A stretch of 62,159 nucleotides of DNA from DATKPC01 sp035524275. Its GTDB lineage: Bacteria > Pseudomonadota > Gammaproteobacteria > Burkholderiales > Burkholderiaceae_F. The DNA is taken from positions 1-62,159 of the forward strand of contig DATKPC010000146.1 of NCBI GenBank assembly GCA_035524275.1, given 5' to 3'. Below are positions 55,635 to 62,159 of this stretch, in pieces; within the stretch, counting starts at the first letter, position 1; the number at the start of each line of letters is the position of its first letter. Below the pieces are notes generated by a model, which worked only from the letters and a program-made list of their open reading frames with translations, searched no databases and had not been told where the DNA came from. The translations under genes were made by a program, and so were the position numbers.

Positions 55635-56626
55635 CAGTGCGCCGCGACCGGAAAGAGCCCGCGCGGCCGCCACATCAGGACGAGGACCATCAGCAGGATG
55701 TCGGAACCCAACGCGAGCTTCGGACTGAGGAACTCGATGTAGTTGCTCGTCAGCCCGACGAGGATCGCGCCGATGAAGCAGCCGCCGACCGAGCCCAGGC
55801 CGCCGATGATCAGGATGATGAAGACGAGGACCGTCATCGAATCGCCGACCTGGCTCGTGACCAGCGTCTGGTACTGCGCCCACATCATGCCGCCCATGCC
55901 CGCCAGCGCCGTGCCGGCCACGAAGACGCCGATGAAAAGGCGGCGGACGTGGTATCCAAGCGCCTCCACCATCTCGCGGTCCTCGACGCCGGCGCGGACC
56001 AGCAGGCCCAGGCGCGTCCTCGTCAGCACGAAGTGCATCAGCAGCGCGATCACGAGGCCGACGCACAGCGCGACGAGACGGTAGCTCTCGATCGGCGACG
56101 TGCCGACAAGCAGGCTTCCACGCAGCGAGGGCGGCTTGGGCAGGGGCAGCGCGTTCGGGCCCCAGACGACGATCACGAGCTGCTCGATGACGATCAGCGC
56201 GCCCATCGTGATCAGGATTTGAAGCAAGGGTGCGCCATAGACGCGCCTGACGATGACCTGTTCGAAGACGAACCCGAGCGCGCCGCTCGCGGCGGCGGCG
56301 CACAGCAGCGCGACGAGCAGCGCAGCCAGGTTCGGGCCCAGCGCGTCGGCTTGCGCCCAGCCGCCGATCAGCCCGAGAACCGTGACGGCGACGTAGGCGC
56401 CCAGCGTGATGAAGGCCGCGTGCGCGAAATTCAGCACGTCCATCAGCCCGAAGATCAGCGTCAGGCCGGAGGCCATCAGGAACAGCATCATGCCCATCGT
56501 CAGCCCGGCGACCGTGAGCGTCAGCCAGGGACCGAAGCCCATTGCCGGCAGCGCAGCCAGCACCAGCAGCGGCGTCACCGCATAGGGCGACCATTCGTTC
56601 AGGCGTTGGCGCCAAGCGTCGCTCAT
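55634..56626 (-). CDS. livH: Branched-chain amino acid-type ABC permease LivH
   Basis: A 330-residue permease. It shows LTLIFGLMDVLNFAHAAFIT, the LivH start of the pore domain, and the family loop FIILIIGGLGSVGGCFIGAI. The ATG at 56626 lies inside the livF stop (ATGA overlap). Upstream codons are open in this frame but lie in livF and are not family-like. The pair LivH/LivM indicates a complete high-affinity uptake system. Confidence 0.93.
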   Translation of the reverse strand: MSDAWRQRLNEWSPYAVTPLLVLAALPAMGFGPWLTLTVAGLTMGMMLFLMASGLTLIFGLMDVLNFAHAAFITLGAYVAVTVLGLIGGWAQADALGPNLAALLVALLCAAAASGALGFVFEQVIVRRVYGAPLLQILITMGALIVIEQLVIVVWGPNALPLPKPPSLRGSLLVGTSPIESYRLVALCVGLVIALLMHFVLTRTRLGLLVRAGVEDREMVEALGYHVRRLFIGVFVAGTALAGMGGMMWAQYQTLVTSQVGDSMTVLVFIILIIGGLGSVGGCFIGAILVGLTSNYIEFLSPKLALGSDILLMVLVLMWRPRGLFPVAAH

Positions 56627-57354
56627 CCGGCGGCCCCGAGGCTGAGTCCGAGGAGGCGCTGCTGCAGTTCCTCGTCGCCGACCAGCGCCTGCATTGGCCC
56701 GCGATGCACGATGCGCCCCTGGTCCATGACCGCGACGTCGTCGCCCATCTGCTGCGCGACGCGGAAATTCTGCTCGACGAGCAGCAGCGTCGTCTGCTCC
56801 TCCTTGAGCGCGAGCAGCGCCGCGATGAAGTGCTCGACCATGGCGGGCGAAAGGCCCTTGGTCGGCTCGTCGACGACGAGCAGCTGGCGTGGCTCGACGA
56901 TGGCGCGGCCGATCGCGAGCATCTGCTTCTGCCCGCCGGACAGCAGGCCCGCGGCCGCGTCCCATTTCGTCTTCAGCGCCGGAAAGCACGCGAACACGCG
57001 CTCCAGCCGTTCCTGCGCGAGGCCTTTGGGTCCGCTCGCGAGCAGCAGGTTCTCGCGAACCGTCAGCTTGCCGAAGATGCCCATGTTCTCCGGCACGTAG
57101 GCGACGCCCAGGCGCGCGATGTCGGGGGTTGCCAGTCCCTCGATCGGCCGTCCGGCGAACAGGATCCGGCCCTGGCGCGCGTGCCAGAGGCCCATGATCG
57201 TGCGCAACGTCGTCGTCTTGCCGGCGCCGTTGCGGCCCAGCAGCATCGTCACGCGCCCGCGGCGGACCTCGAGGTCGACACCATGCAGGATCCGGTAGCG
57301 GCCGATGTCCGTGTGGACGTCCTCGAGGCGAAGCAACGCATCGCCGTCAGCCAT
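56623..57354 (-). CDS. livF: Branched-chain amino acid-type ABC ATPase LivF
   Basis: A 243-residue ABC ATPase. Walker A is GRNGAGKTT, the ABC signature LLSGGQKQMLAIGRA, Walker B LLVVDEPTKGLSP, and LLVEQNFRVA holds the switch region. The short C-terminus without an extra domain identifies LivF rather than LivG. The ATG at 57354 (MADGDALLRL) overlaps the end of livG by 8 bases. Confidence 0.93.
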   Translation of the reverse strand: MADGDALLRLEDVHTDIGRYRILHGVDLEVRRGRVTMLLGRNGAGKTTTLRTIMGLWHARQGRILFAGRPIEGLATPDIARLGVAYVPENMGIFGKLTVRENLLLASGPKGLAQERLERVFACFPALKTKWDAAAGLLSGGQKQMLAIGRAIVEPRQLLVVDEPTKGLSPAMVEHFIAALLALKEEQTTLLLVEQNFRVAQQMGDDVAVMDQGRIVHRGPMQALVGDEELQQRLLGLSLGAAG

Positions 57355-58165
57355 GACCGGCCTCCGCGGCGTCGCGGGCCGGCGGCAGGCCCAGGTAGGC
57401 CTGCTGCACCACGGGCAGTGCCACGACCTCCGCCGGCGGTCCATCGGCGATCAGGGCGCCCTCCTGCAGCACGATGATCCGGTCCGCGAGCCGCTTGACG
57501 ACGTCCATCTTGTGTTCGACGAGGAGGATCGTCTTGTCTCCCTCGTGCTTGATTTCCTCGATGAGGTCGAGAATGACCGGGACCTCGTCGACGCCCATCC
57601 CGGCCGTCGGCTCGTCGAACATGAAGACCTTCGGCTTCAGGGCCAGCAGGATCGCAACCTCGAGCTTGCGCTGGTCGCCGTGGGCCAATGCGGCGGCCGG
57701 CAGCGTGGACTGGGCATCGAGGCGGACCCGCTGCAGGCAGCGATGCGCCTCGCGCGCGACGCCGACATCGTGGCCGGCGATGCTCAGGATGTCGTAGCGG
57801 ATGCCGGCCACGGACTGGACCGCGAGGCGGACATTCTCCAGCACCGTGAGGTTCGGGTAGAGGTTCGTCAACTGGAATCCGCGCCCGAGCCCGAGTCGGG
57901 TGCGCAGCGGCGGTCCGAGCGCGGTGACGTCGCGGCCCTCGAGGCTCACGGTCCCGCTCGTCGGACGCAGCTGGCCCGATATCAGGTTGAAGTACGTCGT
58001 CTTGCCGGCGCCGTTGGGTCCGACGATCGCCGTCAGCGTGCCTTTCCCGAACGCGCAGGTCACGCCGTTGACCGCGACGTGTCCGCCGAAGCGGATCGTC
58101 AGTCCGCGCGTCGCCAGGACCGGGACGCCGGCGTCGGGCGGCATCCCTGTCGGCATGCCGCCCAT
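57347..58165 (-). CDS. livG: Branched-chain amino acid-type ABC ATPase LivG
   Basis: A 272-residue ABC ATPase with Walker A GPNGAGKTT, the LivG helical insertion (LGLGRGFQLTNLYPNLTVLE) and Walker B VFMFDEPTAGM. The signature region reads LAHGDQRKLEVAILLA, which is LAHGDQ rather than the usual LSxGxQ; LAYGxQ-type variants are typical of LivG. GTG and ATG options near the start (58165, 58156, 58144) leave 5-12 residues in doubt. It starts 5 bases after the binding-protein stop. Confidence 0.93.
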   Translation of the reverse strand: MGGMPTGMPPDAGVPVLATRGLTIRFGGHVAVNGVTCAFGKGTLTAIVGPNGAGKTTYFNLISGQLRPTSGTVSLEGRDVTALGPPLRTRLGLGRGFQLTNLYPNLTVLENVRLAVQSVAGIRYDILSIAGHDVGVAREAHRCLQRVRLDAQSTLPAAALAHGDQRKLEVAILLALKPKVFMFDEPTAGMGVDEVPVILDLIEEIKHEGDKTILLVEHKMDVVKRLADRIIVLQEGALIADGPPAEVVALPVVQQAYLGLPPARDAAEAGHG

Positions 58166-58169
58166 TGCG

Positions 58170-59372
58170 CTACTTGGCGGCCGCGTTGCGGATCGGAAGC
58201 TTGATCTCGCTGATCGGGATCTCGCGCACCAGTTCCGGTATGGCCCAGGGCACGTTCGGATCGACCTTGATCTTGAACGCGTACATCGGCTGCAGCAACT
58301 GGTGGTCTTCCGGGCGGAAGGCCACCTGGCCCTTCGGCGACTCGAACGACAGGCCCTCCATGGCCTTGATCAGCTTCTCCGCGTCGGTCGATCCGCCCGT
58401 CTTCTTCAGGGCCTCGACGATCGACTGCGCGGCGATGAAGCCGCCGCAGGTGAAGAAGTCCGGCGGCGCGCCGCCGAAGCGCTTCCTGTTCTCCGCGACG
58501 AGCCAGTCGTTGACCTTGTTCTTCGGATTCTCGTAGTAGTAATAGCCGGCGCCTTCGAGGCCGGGGAAGTCCTTGTAGGCCGCCAGGGCCGGCAGGATAT
58601 TGCTGCCGGTCGCCATCGTGATGCCGAGGCGCTCCGGATTCAGCGCCTTCAGCGCGGACATCGGATTGCCGGCGCCGGCCCAGTTCATGAAGATGATCTT
58701 CCGCCCCTTTTCCTTGGCGAGCGCATCGAAGATGCGCTGGTACGACGCCGTGAAGTCCGTCGTCGCGGGCGGCGCATATTCCTCGAACACGAGCTTGGCA
58801 CCGGTCGGCACCAGGGCCTCGCGGAAGGCGGCGACGAAGTCGCGTCCGAACGCGTAGTCCTGCGCGATCGTCGCGACGACCGTGCCCGGCTTGCCGATGG
58901 CGATCGCGTTCGAGATCGCGTCCTGGCTCGAGTTGCGCCCGGTGTGGAAGATGTAGCGGTTCCACTTGTCGCCGGTGATCGAGTCGGCGACGGCAGGTTC
59001 GACGACGAGGATCTTCTTGTTGTCCTGTGCCACCGGCAGCATCGCGAGCGCCACGGCCGAACTCGTGCCGCCGATCGCGATATCGGCGCCGTCATCGCCG
59101 TACGCCTCGTTGAGCAGGTTGCGCCCGACATCCGGCTTCGTCTGGCTGTCCTTCTCGATCACGACGAGCCTGCGTCCGGCGACCATCATCGTGCCGCCCG
59201 TCGCGTAGTCGAGCCCCATCGCCAGCCCCGCCGACGTCTGCTTCGCATACGCCTCCAGCGGCCCGGTCTTGTCGGCAATCAGCGCGATCTTGATCGGCTT
59301 GTCGTCGGCGCGGGCGCCGGCGGCCAGCGACAAGGCCATTGCGGAGATCAACGCGATCGAACGCAGCTTCAT
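58170..59372 (-). CDS. livK: Branched-chain amino acid-type substrate-binding protein LivK
   Basis: A 400-residue periplasmic binding protein of the Peripla_BP_6 family, first gene of the Liv operon. A signal peptide of about 23 residues (MALSLAAGARADD) is followed by IKIALIADKTGPLEAYAKQT and VATIAQDYAFGRDFVAAFRE. GGGGAGG precedes the ATG at 59372. It is only distantly like the orphan binding protein at 21543. In many proteobacteria this subfamily binds ligands other than Leu/Ile/Val, such as aromatic or short-chain acids, so the substrate is open. Confidence 0.9.
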   Translation of the reverse strand: MKLRSIALISAMALSLAAGARADDKPIKIALIADKTGPLEAYAKQTSAGLAMGLDYATGGTMMVAGRRLVVIEKDSQTKPDVGRNLLNEAYGDDGADIAIGGTSSAVALAMLPVAQDNKKILVVEPAVADSITGDKWNRYIFHTGRNSSQDAISNAIAIGKPGTVVATIAQDYAFGRDFVAAFREALVPTGAKLVFEEYAPPATTDFTASYQRIFDALAKEKGRKIIFMNWAGAGNPMSALKALNPERLGITMATGSNILPALAAYKDFPGLEGAGYYYYENPKNKVNDWLVAENRKRFGGAPPDFFTCGGFIAAQSIVEALKKTGGSTDAEKLIKAMEGLSFESPKGQVAFRPEDHQLLQPMYAFKIKVDPNVPWAIPELVREIPISEIKLPIRNAAAK

Positions 59373-59589
59373 GCCTCCCCCTCGTGATGGGCCGGACGTT
59401 GCCCGCCGCCAGCGCACCGCACGGCGCATCCATCGTCCGGCCATGTGATCGTGCCGAAAGGATGATTATGCAATTGTGCTCGTGCCGGTTGATTTTTCGC
59501 AAACGGTGCCGCGACCGGAGCGCCGGCGCGCGGCTGCGACGGCACAATCGAACCGGAGCATGTCACCGCCCGCAGAAGGGAGCATCCGC
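59373..59589. other. Divergent intergenic region, livK/phaB
   Basis: A 217-base gap that holds the promoters of two divergent units. An AT-richer core (about 59461-59507) carries a CATAAT-like -10 candidate on the minus strand, without a convincing -35. No repeat or RNA gene was seen. Confidence 0.45.
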
Positions 59590-60312
59590 ATGGAACGCGT
59601 CGCTCTGGTCACCGGAGGGATCCGCGGCATCGGCGCCGCAACCTGCAAGGCGCTCAAGGCCGCCGGATTCCGCGTCGCCGCGAACTATGCGGCGAACCGT
59701 GCCGCCGCCGAGGCGTTCTTCCGGGAGACGGGCATTCCGACGTATTGCTGGGATGTCGCCGACTTCGATGCCTGCCAGCGGGGCGTCGAGGCCGTCGACG
59801 CGGCCGTCGGCCCGGTCGACGTGCTGGTCAACAACGCCGGAATCACGCGCGACAGCACGCTGCACAAGATGACCGCGGCGCAGTGGCACGCGGTCATCGA
59901 CGTCGACCTGACGGGGTGCTTCAACATGTGCCGCGCGGCGATCGGCGGGATGCGCGAGCGGCGCTTCGGCCGGATCATCAACGTCAGTTCGATCAACGGC
60001 CTCTCGGGGCAATTCGGGCAGGCGAACTACGCCGCTGCAAAGGCCGGAATCATCGGCTTCACGAAGGCCGTCGCGCTGGAATCGGCGGCGCGCAACATCA
60101 CCTGCAACGCGATCGCGCCGGGCTACACCGACACGGACATGGTCGCCGCGGTCGGTCCGGACGTGCTGAAGCAGATCGTCGCGAGCGTCCCGGTCGGGCG
60201 CCTCGGGACGCCGGACGAAATCGCGCGCGGCGTCGTCTTTCTCGCCGGCGATGACGCCGGATTCATCACCGGATCGACACTGGCGATCAATGGCGGGAAA
60301 TACATGGCGTAG
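59590..60312 (+). CDS. phaB: Acetoacetyl-CoA reductase PhaB
   Basis: A 240-residue short-chain dehydrogenase with the NADP-binding TGGIRGIG, NNAGITRDSTLHKM and the catalytic Ser134, Tyr147 and Lys151 in SSINGLSGQFGQANYAAAK. The segment INGLSGQFGQANY is characteristic of PhaB, which reduces acetoacetyl-CoA to (R)-3-hydroxybutyryl-CoA for polyhydroxybutyrate synthesis. phaA and phaC are not in the window. The ATG at 59590 has AGAAGGGAG upstream. A FabG-like role cannot be fully excluded. Confidence 0.9.
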   Translation: MERVALVTGGIRGIGAATCKALKAAGFRVAANYAANRAAAEAFFRETGIPTYCWDVADFDACQRGVEAVDAAVGPVDVLVNNAGITRDSTLHKMTAAQWHAVIDVDLTGCFNMCRAAIGGMRERRFGRIINVSSINGLSGQFGQANYAAAKAGIIGFTKAVALESAARNITCNAIAPGYTDTDMVAAVGPDVLKQIVASVPVGRLGTPDEIARGVVFLAGDDAGFITGSTLAINGGKYMA

Positions 60313-60325
60313 GACATGGCGTAGG
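60302..60325 (+). repeat. Exact 12-bp tandem duplication over the phaB stop
   Basis: ACATGGCGTAGG at 60302-60313 is repeated exactly at 60314-60325. The phaB TAG stop is in the first copy, and the second copy repeats the final codons and the stop outside the gene. Confidence 0.92.
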
Positions 60326-60355
60326 CGGCGCGCCTGACGCTTCCGGAGCGGGCAT

Positions 60356-61465
60356 TCAGCCGCCGATATACGACATCTCGATGCGCCGCGTCGGACGCTC
60401 GGCGGTCGCCGTCGCGCGGATCTCCGAATACCGGTCCTGCCGCTCGCGCCAGACCTGGGCCACGAGCGTCGACAGTTGGGCGTCGTTCGCGCCCGTCCGC
60501 AGCGGGCCGCGCAGGTCCACGCCGCGATCCGCGAAGAGGCAGAAGTACAGGCGCCCCTCGGTGGAGAGCCGCGCGCGCGTGCACGTGCGGCAGAAAGCCC
60601 GCGTGACGCTCGCGATGACGCCGATTTCGCCGCTCCCGTCGCGATAGCGCCAGCGCTCCGCGACCTCGCCGTCGTAGTTTGCGCCGATCGGCTCCAGCGG
60701 CATCTCGGCGCTGATCCGCGCGACGATCTCCGAGGCCGGAACGACGTCGTCCAGGCGCCAGCCGTTTGAACTGCCGACGTCCATGAACTCAATGAAGCGC
60801 AGGATGTGGCCGCGGCCGCGGAAATGGCGCGCCATCGGGACGATCTCGCTTTCGTTGACGCCGCGGCGCACGACCATGTTGATCTTCAGCGGCGCCAGGC
60901 CCGCCGCGGCGGCCTCGTCGATGCCGTGCAGGACGGCGTCGACAGGGAAGTCGACGTCGTTCATGCGGCGAAACACCGCGTCATCCAGCGCGTCGAGCGA
61001 TACGGTGATCCGGCGCAGCCCGGCGGATGCCAGCGAACGCGCCTTGCGCGCAAGGACGGACCCATTGGTCGTCAGCGTCAGGTCGAGCGCCGCTCCGTTC
61101 GGCGTGCGCAATTCCGCGAGCTGTCCGACCAGTCGCTCGACGTCCCTGCGCAGCAGCGGCTCGCCGCCGGTCAGGCGGATCTTCTCGACGCCGTGCGCGA
61201 TGAAGACGCGGGCCAACCGCGCGATCTCCTCGAAGCGCAGCAACTCGCCGTGCGGAATGAAGCGGTAGTCGCGGTCGAAGACCTCCTTCGGCATGCAGTA
61301 CGTGCAGCGGAAGTTGCACCGGTCCGTGACCGAGATCCGAAGGTCGCGCAACGGCCGGCCGAGCCGGTCGCGCACGTCGCCGGTCGGGGTCTCGAGGACG
61401 CGCGGCAGCGGAACCTTCACGAGGCCGGCACGTTCGTCGAGCAGCGGAATGATGCGATCGGTCAT
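60356..61465 (-). CDS. moaA: GTP 3',8-cyclase MoaA
   Basis: A radical-SAM enzyme that starts molybdenum cofactor synthesis from GTP. The 369-residue protein has the SAM cluster CNFRCTYC (Cys50, Cys54, Cys57), IRLTGGEPLLRRD, FIEFMDVGSSNGW, and the second cluster in FCRTCTRARL with a further Cys 13 residues on. It ends in the required Gly-Gly (SYIGG). The ATG at 61465 gives the family start. The other Moco genes are at 29.6-32.1 kb. Confidence 0.96.
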   Translation of the reverse strand: MTDRIIPLLDERAGLVKVPLPRVLETPTGDVRDRLGRPLRDLRISVTDRCNFRCTYCMPKEVFDRDYRFIPHGELLRFEEIARLARVFIAHGVEKIRLTGGEPLLRRDVERLVGQLAELRTPNGAALDLTLTTNGSVLARKARSLASAGLRRITVSLDALDDAVFRRMNDVDFPVDAVLHGIDEAAAAGLAPLKINMVVRRGVNESEIVPMARHFRGRGHILRFIEFMDVGSSNGWRLDDVVPASEIVARISAEMPLEPIGANYDGEVAERWRYRDGSGEIGVIASVTRAFCRTCTRARLSTEGRLYFCLFADRGVDLRGPLRTGANDAQLSTLVAQVWRERQDRYSEIRATATAERPTRRIEMSYIGG

Positions 61466-61508
61466 GCGACAACCCGGGGCAACGCCGACATGGTATCCCT
61501 CGGCGCGT

Positions 61509-61543
61509 GCTGCATTGCCGCGTCGATGACGCGGCAATGCAGC
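61509..61543 (-). terminator. 16-bp perfect hairpin between rne and moaA
   Basis: GCTGCATTGCCGCGTC and its exact complement flank a 3-base loop GAT. It lies between the rne stop and the moaA start on their strand. No T-run follows, so it may be a weak rne terminator or an RNA processing or stabilising element in a common transcript. Confidence 0.55.
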
Positions 61544-61569
61544 GGCCGAAGGCGGGCGAAACCCGACGC

Positions 61570-62159
61570 CTAGGGTGCCGGGGCGGCGGCGGGCGACCCG
61601 GGTCGCGTCTCGACCTGGACCAGCGGCTCTTCCGACATCGGCGGCAACACCGGCCGCTCCCGCGGAATGCGCGCGGGCCGCGCCTCGGAAATCATCCGTG
61701 CCTGGACCTCGGCGTGGCGCGCCGGGTTCGTCTGCGCGAGCGTCATGCCGGCGGCGTCGAGCATCGCCAACAGGTCGTTCAGCGGCAGCGGGGCGGCTAG
61801 GACCTCCGACGACACGACCGGCGCTGGGGCGGCGGCCGGCGCGGTACGGTCGGGCGCCTCGCGGCTCGCTGCGGGCGCCATCGCCATGGCCTCGGGCCGC
61901 GCGGTCACGGCCGGCGTCGTCGTTTCCGTCCTCGACTGGGAGGGCACGACGGCCTCCACCGCCGGCATCGCGGCTTCGGTACCCATCACCGGCGCGTCCC
62001 CGGTCGGGGTCGCCGCGGTCGTGGCCGTGGGCGGCGCCTCGGCAGCCATCGGCATCACGGCAGCGGATTCGATCGCGCCGATCCCCTCGACGGTTGGAAC
62101 GGACAGCGGCGCGGGCTGCTCGGACGTGACGTCCGGCAGGGTGGCCTGCACGACGGCGA
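61570..62159 (-). CDS. rne: Ribonuclease E, C-terminal part (runs off the window)
   Basis: At least 195 residues are open to the window edge on the minus strand. Most is Ala/Pro/Thr-rich low-complexity sequence. The end (LLAMLDAAGMTLAQTNPARH and EEPLVQVETRPG) resembles the conserved C-terminal end of betaproteobacterial RNase E. This disordered half normally carries RNA and degradosome-partner sites. The catalytic half lies beyond 62159. The identification depends on this terminal motif and on the compositional type, so it is less certain than for the complete genes. Confidence 0.72.
   Translation of the reverse strand, partial: AVVQATLPDVTSEQPAPLSVPTVEGIGAIESAAVMPMAAEAPPTATTAATPTGDAPVMGTEAAMPAVEAVVPSQSRTETTTPAVTARPEAMAMAPAASREAPDRTAPAAAPAPVVSSEVLAAPLPLNDLLAMLDAAGMTLAQTNPARHAEVQARMISEARPARIPRERPVLPPMSEEPLVQVETRPGSPAAAPAP

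Overview
The window is a densely packed, very GC-rich bacterial chromosome segment that reads as a betaproteobacterium, probably order Burkholderiales or a close relative. The reasons are the gene orders rodZ-ispG-hisS-yfgM-bamB-der-hfq-hflX-hflK-hflC-hisZ-purA and rpsF-priB-rpsR-rplI-dnaB, a HisZ-type histidine pathway, a DUF2863 protein, the alaC-hom-thrC-moe/moa block, a PhaB-type reductase, and a strong third-position G/C bias. I see no transposase, integrase, phage gene, CRISPR array or toxin-antitoxin pair. Nearly all of the sequence is core genome.

Layout. 1-10.9 kb, plus strand: cell-shape factor RodZ, isoprenoid enzyme IspG, HisS, the YfgM/BamB envelope pair, ribosome GTPase Der, Hfq, GTPase HflX, the HflK/HflC membrane protease modulators and a small DUF2065 protein. 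10.9-14.1 kb: hisZ, purA, a phosphoribosyltransferase and a convergent tRNA-Leu(CAG) gene. 14.2-20.7 kb: RNase R, the 23S rRNA methyltransferase RlmB, then rpsF-priB-rpsR-rplI-dnaB behind a leader with a strong hairpin. 20.7-22.7 kb: a DUF47/PhoU-like protein and an orphan LivJ/K-type binding protein with a clear terminator. 22.75-25.4 kb, minus strand: PIN-PhoH ATPase, a Bcp peroxiredoxin and an Mth938-like protein. 25.65-32.5 kb, plus strand: alaC, hom, thrC, then overlapping mobB-moeA-moaD-moaE (molybdenum cofactor) and crcB (fluoride channel). 32.6-39.3 kb: a TetR repressor divergent from a three-gene RND efflux operon, with a perfect 18-bp palindrome between them. 39.3-45.2 kb: clpB behind a sigma-32-like promoter, and a large GGDEF-EAL protein. 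45.3-52 kb: DUF2863, RraA, and the glyoxylate shunt genes aceA and aceB with a patatin lipase between them. 52-59.4 kb, minus strand: an acetyl-CoA hydrolase/CoA-transferase, an unusual ketoacyl-synthase-III-like protein, and a full Liv ABC transporter (livK, G, F, H, M). 59.6-62.2 kb: phaB, then moaA and the 3' end of rne on the minus strand.

How the genes work together. The right half concentrates carbon handling: the glyoxylate shunt for growth on acetate or fatty acids, acyl-CoA hydrolysis/transfer, an acetoacetyl-CoA reductase, and an uptake system whose true substrate is open. The Moco genes are split between 29.6-32.1 kb and 60.4-61.5 kb.

I did not find a clear undescribed multi-gene system. 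The points most worth a second look are the KAS-III-like protein, which keeps its cysteine but has lost the histidine and asparagine of the FabH triad, beside a CoA-transferase and a Liv transporter; an hflX gene with no ATG/GTG/TTG before its conserved N-terminus; a structured rpsF leader; a tRNA promoter overlapping the rnr start; short tandem duplications covering the stop codons of priB and phaB; and a TetR-RND cassette that appears inserted between moaE and clpB. All calls come from reading the sequence. No database search or computation was run.
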